From Sodalis sp. dw_96 (GTDB lineage: Bacteria; Pseudomonadota; Gammaproteobacteria; Enterobacterales; Enterobacteriaceae): a stretch of 64,000 nucleotides of DNA. Positions 20,101 to 29,742 of the stretch are shown piece by piece. Position 1 is the first letter of the stretch. Each line of letters opens with the position of its first letter. Location of the stretch: contig NZ_JAAVUT010000002.1 in the NCBI RefSeq assembly GCF_018449575.1, positions 372,001-436,000 on the forward strand. Reading direction: 5' to 3'. The notes beneath the pieces are model-generated. The model was not told the DNA's origin. It did not search any database and saw only the letters and a list, made by a program, of their open reading frames with translations. Made by a program: the position numbers and the translations under genes.

Positions 20101-20861
20101 AATATATTCTCGCTAATCCAAGTATTGATAATCGGAGTGGTCATAGTCGCGGGCATCGTTTCCTGGGAATTGATACCATAACCGCCGGTAGCCGCCTGGA
20201 TAAAAAGGGCAACTTCTTCCTCAGACAGGGTATTCCCCGCCAGGGCGTTTATGACTGATTTTACCAAAACAGCTCGTTGAGTATAATTAACATCTCTATG
20301 GTCATCACAGCCCTGCGCCACCAATTGAGCAACGTAGCGATTTTTATCATCTAAAACTTCATTGCTGCCTTTGTTATTACTGAATGAATTATCGTTGCCA
20401 AACCCGGCGGATAAGCGGTTCTCCGGCAACACGGCGGCGGAAGCAAGAGGGAATCGTATGGGGTCCTTTATATTAGTAATAAAATTATAAACCTTATTAA
20501 AGGCTCCTATCATGGTGGCGGATAGGGCGTTGAAATGGCTGGCAGGATGCCGAATAACCGCCAACGCGGCATCCCCCTGCCGGTTTCCATGCCGAGCATC
20601 AAATCCCTTAACATCAGCAATGGACAAAAAAGTCGCTGAAGCCAGTAATAGTTGCGCTTTTGCCGGTACGACAGGAATAAAGGCGAAGCTTGAATTGCTG
20701 ATGTTTTCTTCATTTACGTTCCGCGCCAGTCTGAGAAGCATGCCGCCTGTTTTTTTCACCCGAGCTTCTTTTTGTATAAATGATACATTACTATCATTAT
20801 TCTTATCGACGCGGTATTTACCCATATTATTAGTTTGACAGATTATTGGCGATAACGGCAT
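17142..20861 (-). CDS. Giant toxin-like protein A with C-terminal HExxH metallopeptidase-like domain
   Basis: The 1239-residue protein is not part of the conserved core map. The ATG at 20861 is preceded by AAGGAG at ideal spacing. Residues to about 850 resemble protein B next door: LTARDAAALGRMIYLQVKIAAAP against LTREEAAELGEFIQLQVEAGIAP, a FLLSMLPLYSC motif near 650 against FFLSLVPFYSC, and a GGDKYLGQEVYL motif near 800 against DDQKYRGREVYA. The last 300 residues are unique and contain MHEVTHLAEYTDDIYYL with the zinc-type HExxH at residue 1090. HExxH followed by TDxxY recalls aspzincin (M35-like) peptidases. I see no classical signal peptide, but a hydrophobic segment at about 60-80. Secretion and host targeting are inferred from the modular architecture. 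The body resembles large DUF6543/dermonecrotic-type toxins as I recall them; no search was run. Confidence 0.72.
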   Translation of the reverse strand: MPLSPIICQTNNMGKYRVDKNNDSNVSFIQKEARVKKTGGMLLRLARNVNEENISNSSFAFIPVVPAKAQLLLASATFLSIADVKGFDARHGNRQGDAALAVIRHPASHFNALSATMIGAFNKVYNFITNIKDPIRFPLASAAVLPENRLSAGFGNDNSFSNNKGSNEVLDDKNRYVAQLVAQGCDDHRDVNYTQRAVLVKSVINALAGNTLSEEEVALFIQAATGGYGINSQETMPATMTTPIINTWISENIFGAGMVDFITNTIIDGRKSGENRLIFIKSRLDGAIELFFAGERIEAGNVVKGYIMRHIVAPVLPLLAIPLLYNGHIEDPQWAYMHAGASFALAAGSDTRALTARDAAALGRMIYLQVKIAAAPAHWSGFFLVPALMNFSADNADGIERDGRTDASLLKETALERFFHAPDRDKEQINPLARFSERFDAYQTRRQLAEANLHHHTKWLDDTFKKQNEDITDAFHTADLLLIASAISRLPEDELEFINTADISLPTFALIKEHQTRAHVMLPALSHDPDRVTIIPNPADVDLVCADREGEKRFYALAIKQQHYSLDRVDSDIARYKALLAKEDRQRVVNGFSLEITQRPNLEPTAGETADEMLINTLALNHKNALYQLLYNYGNAMTPVESVREFLLSMLPLYSCLTSADSGEKGEQFYYCTTDALVFLTPIAKAGAKMTLRSGKKVVRLGVKPALKLLGRGQAAPLAKMAVHAADPLLSRLPSVLGSTVLSQSSRLGNYLQELIPGIKDALRRMGTGQPMKKLPLEFIPDKTITIDGAKTRVAFIKPGGDKYLGQEVYLRLNPEKTGVLSNKYTLHQHHIAVIPPQEAILLGNPIRYQRRPLQTVMAMNGAQPIASTSSVMRRPVPNHPLPSFNSFMPMRRIAPLVDGYVSAHIDDEITRVFGEIKTVQVTGTVETALSKRHPYLAGAQLSVSVQFGNVFDEIGQVSNFLERAKTNALERMMIDNYFSSALMVKAPFIVGLAVNRFRGIIDAAINLKRDVVKNVLIVSTVREKNTLGVYQSALASPSDPFAGNRLLPLEGEILGFCVPGDGRNRVVVMADRLVQSLDKQEHLAITLMHEVTHLAEYTDDIYYLSASSIKDLPPAKHVSTLQTMLDQGNVINYSQIAPQIRSHLGWEKNNMINIEMINQAISHDPMFRADIMTRNADSVVKFIMDIAKMERSRMKRDITGRPTRGPLEQTLQHLTIKLAIDAVAEVSVPPHANKATER

Positions 20862-21013
20862 AGAATCTCCTTAATAAGATCACAATGGTGGTAAACAAGC
20901 CTTCTCTTCAAGAGATATGAATCGGTCTTTTCAATCTGAGAGCAGATGGGAGCCGAAAGGATAACGGCTGTGTATGCATGTTAATGATTCCCGCCTGAAC
21001 GGTAGCCATTGTC

Positions 21014-24000
21014 CTAACGAGAGTGCCGCCAGGTATGCGCATTACCAACCTGTGCGATATTCTTTAGTGCGCAAACCTCAAGGTCCCAATACTCTTCCAA
21101 TTTGGCATAGGTAGGCCGGTCCATGACGATGGGCAAATTAAATAATTTTAGCGCTTCCCGGGTCTGTTTTTCATTGGGCAGATATTGATCTATGACATGG
21201 TTGAAAAGATCCGGCCCGGTGACATAGGATAAAGTAGAGGAAAATTGGGCGAAAGCAACTTCATCTTCGATAGGAGGTCTTTGCATATAGAGCTCTTTAT
21301 GAGACATATATCGCTGATAGCTTTCCTCCAACATAGAGTCTAATGTCGGATTATTGGCATGGGTGCCCCAAATACTATTGGGATATTTTCCCTTCAAATT
21401 TAGTGCACTATGATAAACTGGCGTAGATAATATGAGACCGTTAGGGTTGGTTTTTAATTCAAATAAGCCGGGGGGAAGAAAAAGCGTATCGTCCGCATCC
21501 AGATATAACCCTCCCCGGCGATTAAGGAGATCCAACCGAAGGACATCGCAGGCGGAAGCAAAATTTGTTGCCCTGCCCCGATTGCCCTCAATGGCGGCAA
21601 GATAATGCTCATAATTTTTCGTTTGCGAGAAAACATGGTAATAATCCGTAAATTCTAAATTGATGACCACTACATCTTTTGCCAGTTCATTCAATCGCGC
21701 CATATTGCGAAAATAGACGTCGCTATTATCACTGGAGAGATAGAGTTTAAAATCGTAGGGGCGTGGAAATTCTTTTGCCTTAGCCGCATTATTTTGCAGA
21801 TTTTTGATAATCTCCACTGGTATGTCATTTTTGCCTACCCAAATAGACGTAATTTTTCGCGGAATAGGCTTTTTAAAATCCGCCAATATTTTTATGGGGG
21901 AACTATTCCACGCCAAATCAATTCCTAACGCTTTGATACCATCATATTGCTCTTGAAACGTTGCTGAAGCCAGTGCCAAAGTATTTGATTTTTCCAGCTT
22001 GCCGGCAGGATTAAGCGAATAACTCTCCTGTGGAATATGTTCGATTATCGTATTGACCTTACTTTTATCCTGCCGCAGGTAAAACACATTACGTGAAAGA
22101 TCGTATATCACAGAGGCGGATTTATCGTTTATCTTGGCGCGAATGACATTATTATCAGCAAACAATCCATGTTCGTTAAACTCCCACTGTTTTGCCTTAA
22201 AGGGATGGATCACATGAGAAAAGGATGAAGACTCCGGGCGAACGACAGAAGCGGCAGCATTCGACGAGCCGGAGGCGCTTGAATGGCCGGCGGCGCTTGG
22301 GGAATCGTCTCCCCATTTTTTCGCGGCCCGCGGCCCGCCTTTTCCGCCCAAGCCTTGATGGCGGATGATTTTTACCTTCGTGCTGAATTTAACCGGAATG
22401 GCCCTGAAATGATTTTTTTTGGTAAGGAACAGTTTGGGACCAAACAGGATGCCCGTTTCCAGGTTACTCATGGCATAGACCTCGCGACCGCGATATTTTT
22501 GATCATCCAGCAGTTGGACACCAATTCTTCTCCCTGTGCCTTTCTCAATGGCGAAGGACATAGCATTAAAACGCGCCGGTTGCTGCAATAACGACGGCGT
22601 ATACGGTGTCCGTTCAAATAAGGCTTTTAATGTAGGCAGGTTTTTTCCCATATGTTTACTGACTGACGTAACCTGTCGGAAAGATTTTTTACCGACAAAA
22701 TAAATAATTTCAAAGCCGGGATCTATGAAGCGGGCCGCTCCTTTAGCGAATGCTATCATTTCGTTGAGAGAGACGAGTTTCGACGCAGGCTGAAGAGAAT
22801 GAAAGAAGAGGAGTTTAGCCGACCTGGCCGCTATCTCCTTCAAGGTATAGCGTGACGCCGCCATGGTAAGTGCACTTCGCCCCGCCGTATGCAGACCTTT
22901 AAAAAGCAGCGTGCTGCTTTTAGCCATCAGGTGGTTAATTTGACCTAGAACCGGCACCAGTGAAACAATGTCCACCGCGCAATCGAATATAGTCTCTTCC
23001 GCAGCATCTTCGGTGATACCATCAATACAGGAATAAAAAGGAACCAATGAAAGGAAAAAATCCTTCGCCACATGAACAAAATGCTTATCATACCCCGCGT
23101 CATACAGTTTACTCATCAATTGCGCGGCATGATCCGCAACCAAGGAGTCAATCAGCTGCTCAAAATCCTGAGAAGAACTTAAGAGATTTCTCGTTTTCAG
23201 CAAACAGACTGAAACTTTAGCGCTAGTCAATTTGAATGACGAATCATTTTCTAAGGGAGAGATATAGATTATCCGATAACCCTCTTTATTCCGGGATAAT
23301 GCATATAAGACGTCCTGATTGAACCGGTTTACAGTAAATAACTCAGTATCAGGATCCATGACAATTTTTGCATTTTCAGCGGAAAAGACATAGGAATTAG
23401 GACTCTCCCGGAACCACCTCGTTTGGCAATACTTGAAACCAAACTTTGGATTGACAGAGGGTATAGAAGCCACGTATTTGTCAACAGTGACACCTCGCCA
23501 ATAGCTATTGTTGGTATCAAAATAGGCACTCCAGGCGGAATTCAGTAAAAGACGTTCAACCACACTGAATTTTTCAGTGATAGCTTTGTTTTGCACAATA
23601 AAAACATTATCTATATCTGGTAATTCAACCTCACTTACCTGATCTGGATGAAAAAATAGCATGGTAGCGCTCGGTGCTCCGGCATCGCGGCCAAATTTGG
23701 AAATAGGTATGTATTTATTAGCAGATTGAGCCGCGGAAGAGAGGCAGGTGGGGGTAATTTTTATCAAATACTCACTTACGGAAACCTGGGGACAGAATGT
23801 ATCTATGATCTCCCCAGCGAGTTTCGTTCGCGATTTATAATTTGCCATCGCGCCTGCTAGCTCATTAAAAGGATTATTAGCCTCAAGATAACGTTCTTTT
23901 TCCTTAAAATAATATTGCAAAGCATCATGTACAGCGGATGTATAAAATACAGTTTCTTGATAATCTCCTTTCTGTGATGCCATAAACCTCACCAAGGCGG

Positions 24001-25270
24001 GAAACTGATAAAACATGAGCCACTGCGGGGGAGCAATGCCCGCTTCAACCTGCAATTGAATAAACTCACCTAATTCGGCGGCTTCTTCACGGGTCAATGT
24101 ATTGATGTCAATGCCGCTTTGCCGGGCAAAAATCAAACCAGCCTGCATTTCCCCCAGCTTAAAATCCATCATACTGATTTTATTGAACGGCGTTTCCTGC
24201 CAATATTCCAATACCGGTAGCTCAGGGATGATAGCCCTAGCCCATAATCGTTCCGTAAACAGTGCCTCATCCGCCGCTCCGTCCCACGTGGAAATATTAG
24301 CCGAAAAGTCCGCCAGAACATTGTTCAGGCGAGTCCCCAGTGATAATAATGATACGCTTTCAAGGTCTTGGTAGATTGATAAAAGTTCAGTGAAAAAATT
24401 TTCAAAAGTCTTTTTTAAAACATTGATATGGAGCCAGCGGCGAACGACCATGCCGGCGACGTTGTCTGGAATACTCTCCCCTTTACCGCCGCCATAATAA
24501 GCCACAGACTCTAATAACACTTTGGCTAATTTATGGATATTTTTCTCATCCAATGCAATATACGACACTACGCCCCGAACCAGGTAAGTAATGGGATTAA
24601 TAATAGCGCTATCGTTTATAATATAATCGCGAAGAAAAACCGACATCGCCGCGTTTTGCCTGTCTACGGCGACTTTTCCATTCTCCTGGGGATAATAAAG
24701 AGCACCATGAGGCTCAATGACAAGGCTATGATTGGCCGCCGGCGCCGTAGTATCCGTGCCGGCACGCAACCGGCCGATACGGTCATGATGATTAATTCCA
24801 TCAGCGGACCGCGCCCGCCGCGTCTGGTGGCTGATTGCCTTCTCTACCCAGGCTTTATGATCAACGTTGGCCGCCGCCGATAAGCTGCTTATTGGTGCTG
24901 GCGATATTTTCCCATTGCAAATAGAGCCCGTTATTTCTGACCACTGCGCCAGAGGTAACGGCAACTCGTTTTGTTCGGCGCGTATTTGTCTAAGGTAGCT
25001 GTGCGCTGGCCCGTCACCCGTGGCAGCATGTCCCCCTTGCCGGCCATGGCGGGCATACGCCTGCGTATCCGCCGCATTGGCCACCAGCAGCAGCACATGC
25101 AGCATCAGGTTTGCCCGGCAACGGGCAGCGGCATTCCCAGGATAAAGGGCTAACTGATTTAATCTTTCCGTTAACTGTCCATCGCCAAAATATTTATGAG
25201 TATTATTATGGTATATTCCTATATTTCGGCGATAAATAGCCTGTTCATTTAATTTCATTGCCGGCCCCAT
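21014..25270 (-). CDS. Giant toxin-like protein B with C-terminal DxD glycosyltransferase-like domain
   Basis: The 1418-residue protein is a paralogue of protein A and lies 152 bases upstream of it on the same strand. The shared body runs to about residue 940. A Ser/Ala-rich, low-complexity linker (about 985-1015) leads to a C-terminal domain from about 1136. That domain starts IPRKITSIWVGKND and has FASACDVLRLDLLNRRGGLY followed by LDADD. This is the layout of GT-A glycosyltransferases with a sugar-binding DxD, as in clostridial TcdA/TcdB and Photorhabdus PaTox; the DxD is residues 1258-1260. A host-protein-modifying glycosyltransferase toxin is the best inference. The start is uncertain: ATG 25270 lacks a clear ribosome site, and ATG 25258 (MKLNEQ) is an alternative. 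The gene is more AT-rich than its core neighbours, suggesting acquisition. Confidence 0.72.
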   Translation of the reverse strand: MGPAMKLNEQAIYRRNIGIYHNNTHKYFGDGQLTERLNQLALYPGNAAARCRANLMLHVLLLVANAADTQAYARHGRQGGHAATGDGPAHSYLRQIRAEQNELPLPLAQWSEITGSICNGKISPAPISSLSAAANVDHKAWVEKAISHQTRRARSADGINHHDRIGRLRAGTDTTAPAANHSLVIEPHGALYYPQENGKVAVDRQNAAMSVFLRDYIINDSAIINPITYLVRGVVSYIALDEKNIHKLAKVLLESVAYYGGGKGESIPDNVAGMVVRRWLHINVLKKTFENFFTELLSIYQDLESVSLLSLGTRLNNVLADFSANISTWDGAADEALFTERLWARAIIPELPVLEYWQETPFNKISMMDFKLGEMQAGLIFARQSGIDINTLTREEAAELGEFIQLQVEAGIAPPQWLMFYQFPALVRFMASQKGDYQETVFYTSAVHDALQYYFKEKERYLEANNPFNELAGAMANYKSRTKLAGEIIDTFCPQVSVSEYLIKITPTCLSSAAQSANKYIPISKFGRDAGAPSATMLFFHPDQVSEVELPDIDNVFIVQNKAITEKFSVVERLLLNSAWSAYFDTNNSYWRGVTVDKYVASIPSVNPKFGFKYCQTRWFRESPNSYVFSAENAKIVMDPDTELFTVNRFNQDVLYALSRNKEGYRIIYISPLENDSSFKLTSAKVSVCLLKTRNLLSSSQDFEQLIDSLVADHAAQLMSKLYDAGYDKHFVHVAKDFFLSLVPFYSCIDGITEDAAEETIFDCAVDIVSLVPVLGQINHLMAKSSTLLFKGLHTAGRSALTMAASRYTLKEIAARSAKLLFFHSLQPASKLVSLNEMIAFAKGAARFIDPGFEIIYFVGKKSFRQVTSVSKHMGKNLPTLKALFERTPYTPSLLQQPARFNAMSFAIEKGTGRRIGVQLLDDQKYRGREVYAMSNLETGILFGPKLFLTKKNHFRAIPVKFSTKVKIIRHQGLGGKGGPRAAKKWGDDSPSAAGHSSASGSSNAAASVVRPESSSFSHVIHPFKAKQWEFNEHGLFADNNVIRAKINDKSASVIYDLSRNVFYLRQDKSKVNTIIEHIPQESYSLNPAGKLEKSNTLALASATFQEQYDGIKALGIDLAWNSSPIKILADFKKPIPRKITSIWVGKNDIPVEIIKNLQNNAAKAKEFPRPYDFKLYLSSDNSDVYFRNMARLNELAKDVVVINLEFTDYYHVFSQTKNYEHYLAAIEGNRGRATNFASACDVLRLDLLNRRGGLYLDADDTLFLPPGLFELKTNPNGLILSTPVYHSALNLKGKYPNSIWGTHANNPTLDSMLEESYQRYMSHKELYMQRPPIEDEVAFAQFSSTLSYVTGPDLFNHVIDQYLPNEKQTREALKLFNLPIVMDRPTYAKLEEYWDLEVCALKNIAQVGNAHTWRHSR

Positions 25271-25642
25271 TAGGTAATAATATAAAACACAGTTATGTTA
25301 TTTTTGTAATCATCATTACATCAATGGTTAAATATGCAGTGAAGCTCTATATAACTCAGCGGAATTTTATTTCTTTTAACATGATTAAGCAGGTGAGAAT
25401 ACTAAAATGGTCTTCATCAAGGTTATGATAAACCCGATATGCTGTATACCGTTTTCGATTTATCATTTAACGTTCGTCATATAATGTTGAATACGTTGGG
25501 AGGATTTTAACCGCGATTAAAGCGGCGGGGGAATAGTGCCCGGCAAAAGGCCATTATTGGTCTTTGCCCGGCTTTGTGGTAATGTGCGCGGGTGATGCGG
25601 TCGGACAACACGTCCCGGCCGTTAATGGGGCGCAAAAGTGAT
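25271..25642. other. AT-rich gap between toxin B and yfhL, no gene seen
   Basis: This 372-base gap is AT-rich in its first 230 bases, the likely promoter zone of the toxin genes, and GC-richer near yfhL. I see no convincing gene, RNA or att repeat. It is the right-hand border of the insertion between yfhH and yfhL. Confidence 0.5.
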
Positions 25643-25903
25643 ATGGCATTACTGATTACCAAGAAGTGCATCAACTGTGACATGTGCGAGCCAGAGTGTC
25701 CGAACCAGGCCATCAGCATGGGGCCGGATATTTATCAAATCGACCCGAACCGCTGCACTGAATGCGTAGGGCATTACGAGGCGCCCACCTGCCAGAAGGT
25801 GTGCCCCATCGATAACACTATCATTACGGACCCGGCGGTTGTCGAAAGCAACGAGCAGCTGTGGGAAAAATTTGTCGTGATGCACCACGGCGACCGGCTG
25901 TAG
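25643..25903 (+). CDS. yfhL: YfhL-type 2[4Fe-4S] ferredoxin
   Basis: The small 86-residue ferredoxin has one cluster motif CINCDMCEPECP and a second with the enlarged spacing typical of this family (CTECVGHYEAPTCQKVCP). It is nearly identical to E. coli YfhL, an electron carrier whose partners are not firmly known. The frame opens earlier (25592), but MALLITKKC at 25643 is the family start. It converges on acpS with a 38-base gap, as in E. coli. Confidence 0.95.
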   Translation: MALLITKKCINCDMCEPECPNQAISMGPDIYQIDPNRCTECVGHYEAPTCQKVCPIDNTIITDPAVVESNEQLWEKFVVMHHGDRL

Positions 25904-25941
25904 CGCTATCGACCGCAGTGCGATCCGCTGAAATACATGGC

Positions 25942-26322
25942 TTAATATTCGATTAAGACCGTGGCGCAGGCATAGTGGCGCTCATCCGTCAGCGTCACGT
26001 GGATTTGCGTTACCTTGAGGCTAGCCGCCAGTTCGGCGGCCTGAAGATGCAATGTCAAGCCGGGTTTGCCCAATACATCGTTGACGACTTCAAAGTGCGC
26101 AAACGCCAGGCCGTTGCGAATGCCGGTGCCGAACGCTTTCGCCGCTGCCTCTTTTACCGCAAAGCGTTTGGCCAGAAAACGGATGGGTTGTTTATGCCGC
26201 AGGTATTGCGCCCATTCGGCTTCGCTGAGGATACGACGGGCAAAACGGTCGCCGCTGCGTGCCACCACCGCTTCGATACGCTCTATTTCAACAATATCGG
26301 TGCCGATCCCCAGGATCGGCAT
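25942..26322 (-). CDS. acpS: Holo-[acyl-carrier-protein] synthase
   Basis: AcpS transfers the 4'-phosphopantetheine arm from CoA to apo-ACP, which is needed for fatty-acid synthesis. The 126-residue protein has the signature [13 protein letters not shown] with the metal-binding aspartate and FAKRF-like [19 protein letters not shown] with the catalytic glutamate. It ends [11 protein letters not shown], typical of the family. Its start codon overlaps the pdxJ stop by one base, so the two are translationally coupled. Confidence 0.97.
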   Translation of the reverse strand: MPILGIGTDIVEIERIEAVVARSGDRFARRILSEAEWAQYLRHKQPIRFLAKRFAVKEAAAKAFGTGIRNGLAFAHFEVVNDVLGKPGLTLHLQAAELAASLKVTQIHVTLTDERHYACATVLIEY

Positions 26323-27053
26323 CAGATACGCGCCTTAAGCATCAGCCGCTTCATTTCGGACACCGCCTCGGCCAAACCGCTCATTACCCCGCGGCCGATA
26401 ATGGAATGACCAATATTCAATTCATGCATTTGCGGCAACGCGGCAATGGGCTGTACATTGTGATAGGTCAGGCCGTGCCCGGCATTCACCTTAAGCCCCT
26501 GAAGCTCTGCAAACACCGCCCCCTGGCGAATACGCTCGAATTCCGCCAGCCGGGCGGCTTCATCAACGGCATCGGCGTATGCGCCGGTATGGATTTCAAT
26601 ATAAGGCGCGCCCACCGCCGCCGCAGCAGCAATTTGTCCTTCATCCGGATCGATGAATAACGACACCTGAATGCCGGCCGCCGTTAACCGGGCCACAGCA
26701 TCTTTCATTTTGGCAATCTGGCCGGCCACGTCCAGGCCGCCTTCGGTGGTCACCTCCTGGCGTTTTTCCGGCACCAGACAGCAAAAATGCGGCCGCAGTT
26801 CACAGGCGATACCGACCATTTCGTTGGTGACCGCCATTTCCAGGTTCATCCGGGTCTGGATGGTCTGGCGCAACAAACGGACATCGCGGTCGGTAATATG
26901 ACGGCGATCTTCGCGCAAATGAACGGTGATGCCGTCCGCTCCCGCCTGCTCGGCGATAAAGGCCGCCTGTACCGGGTCGGGATAAATCGTGCCCCGCGCG
27001 TTGCGCAAAGTAGCAATGTGATCAATATTCACGCCTAACAGCAAACCAGACAT
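26322..27053 (-). CDS. pdxJ: Pyridoxine 5'-phosphate synthase
   Basis: PdxJ condenses 1-deoxyxylulose-5-phosphate with 3-amino-2-oxopropyl phosphate to form pyridoxine 5'-phosphate, the last ring-forming step of the DXP-dependent vitamin B6 route. The 243-residue TIM-barrel protein has the conserved start [31 protein letters not shown], and the phosphate-binding end [17 protein letters not shown]. Length and position before acpS match E. coli. Confidence 0.97.
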   Translation of the reverse strand: MSGLLLGVNIDHIATLRNARGTIYPDPVQAAFIAEQAGADGITVHLREDRRHITDRDVRLLRQTIQTRMNLEMAVTNEMVGIACELRPHFCCLVPEKRQEVTTEGGLDVAGQIAKMKDAVARLTAAGIQVSLFIDPDEGQIAAAAAVGAPYIEIHTGAYADAVDEAARLAEFERIRQGAVFAELQGLKVNAGHGLTYHNVQPIAALPQMHELNIGHSIIGRGVMSGLAEAVSEMKRLMLKARI

Positions 27054-27069
27054 AACTTTCCTCTGTACT

Positions 27070-27107
27070 CAGTCTACCCTTATCAGTCTGCCCTTATCAG
27101 TCTACAT
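27070..27107. repeat. Short tandem repeat upstream of pdxJ
   Basis: The 14-bp unit CAGTCTRCCCTTAT occurs twice in tandem (27070-27083, 27084-27097), followed by a partial third copy CAGTCTACAT. It lies in the recO-pdxJ gap. No regulatory role is evident. Confidence 0.7.
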
Positions 27108-27166
27108 CTCTCTGTTGAGACATAGAGCGGGGGACTTATCCCGGCACCGGACCGGCCACAGCCAGT

Positions 27167-27913
27167 TTAACTGGATGGACCATCGTCGGGCAACGGCTTG
27201 GGCGGGATTTTATTTGCCATGAACTGGCCGAAAAGTTCCCTGCTTTTTAATGGCTTACCGCCCAGATAGGGTTTAAGCGCCATGCGAGTGAACCGTTTGG
27301 CGGCGCGCAGGGTCTCCATATTGGGAAAATCGCCGGTGGCCAACGCCTGTAGTTCGCGCCCGGTAAAGCTGTAGTGATCAATGACGACGCTGGCGATAAA
27401 TCCCTTCTCTTCCCGGAAACGGTAAGTCATATCATCGTCCACCGGCAAGCCGGTGGCGGCGCAATGCAGGAAATCCACGCCGTAACCCAAGTGGTGAAGC
27501 AGCGCCAGCTCAAATCGTCTGAGGGTTGGCTCGGGGGATCCGGTAGCGGCCGCCAGGGATTGCAGGCATTGCAGATAATCGAAGAACAGGGAGGAGTAGT
27601 CGGTGCCATAGGACATCACCCGGGACAGCAGCTCATTGGCGTATAACCCGCTGTAGAGCATCAGGCCTGTTAGCGGTAACCCCAGGGAAACGGGTTCGGC
27701 GTTGCGAAGGGTTTTGACTTCGCCGCGCCCGCTCCAGCGGATTAGCAGCGGTGTGAAGGGTTGAAGCACCCCTTTCAGAGCGGAACGGCGTGAGCGCGCG
27801 CCTTTGGCAAGGATCCGCACCCGTCCGTCGTTTTCAGTAAAAAAATCCAATAGCAGGCTGGTTTCGCTATAAGGTCGTCCATGCAGGACAAACGCGCGCT
27901 GCCAGCCTTCCAT
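27167..27913 (-). CDS. recO: DNA repair protein RecO
   Basis: RecO acts with RecF and RecR to load RecA onto SSB-coated single-stranded DNA during gap repair. The 248-residue protein has the N-terminal OB-fold ([20 protein letters not shown] ... [15 protein letters not shown]) and the helical C-terminal part with [15 protein letters not shown] and [20 protein letters not shown]. The frame also opens at a TTG two codons earlier, but ATG 27913 is the family start. It follows era by 11 bases in the rnc-era-recO operon. Confidence 0.95.
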   Translation of the reverse strand: MEGWQRAFVLHGRPYSETSLLLDFFTENDGRVRILAKGARSRRSALKGVLQPFTPLLIRWSGRGEVKTLRNAEPVSLGLPLTGLMLYSGLYANELLSRVMSYGTDYSSLFFDYLQCLQSLAAATGSPEPTLRRFELALLHHLGYGVDFLHCAATGLPVDDDMTYRFREEKGFIASVVIDHYSFTGRELQALATGDFPNMETLRAAKRFTRMALKPYLGGKPLKSRELFGQFMANKIPPKPLPDDGPSS

Positions 27914-27924
27914 CGGCAATCCCC

Positions 27925-29510
<1,586 letters not shown>

Positions 29511-29600
29511 TTACCAATAACTCAACCATGCGTCAAATAACTACAGCATACGGAACAGGTCTGCTTGAGCCAGGCCATGCCAAAACTGTTTCGTTTGCAG

Positions 29601-29621
29601 TGGCTCCCGAGCCGGGAGCCA
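29601..29621 (-). other. Perfect hairpin in the rnc leader region
   Basis: TGGCTCCCG-AGC-CGGGAGCCA is a 9-bp perfect stem with a 3-base loop, 94-114 bases upstream of the rnc start. It has no U-tract on the minus strand, so it is less likely a terminator than an mRNA leader structure. A role in RNase III autoregulation is inferred from E. coli and not shown here. Confidence 0.45.
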
Positions 29622-29635
29622 GTCTTTAGTGCCAT

Positions 29636-29696
29636 TATACCCTTCACTTTCAAGCTGCGGCTGTGTAGGCCGCAACTCGAGGTCTATTAGGTATAT
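29636..29696. repeat. Short derivative of an enterobacterial intergenic palindromic repeat
   Basis: The element runs from TATACCC ... TTTCAAGCTGCGGC to GCCGCAACTCGAG ... GGTATATT and forms a roughly 61-bp imperfect palindrome. Its ends match those of the longer element at 42701-42825, so it looks like a copy that lost the middle. Confidence 0.6.
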
Positions 29697-29742
29697 TCTA
29701 CAACGGGTGGCGCAATAATGCTTCGCTTAAAAAGAGATTTGA

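Noticed and set aside
25520-25600. Possible terminator made by repeated GCCCGGC strings before yfhL
   Set aside because: The two GCCCGGC strings are direct, not inverted, repeats, and the inner inverted repeat is weak.
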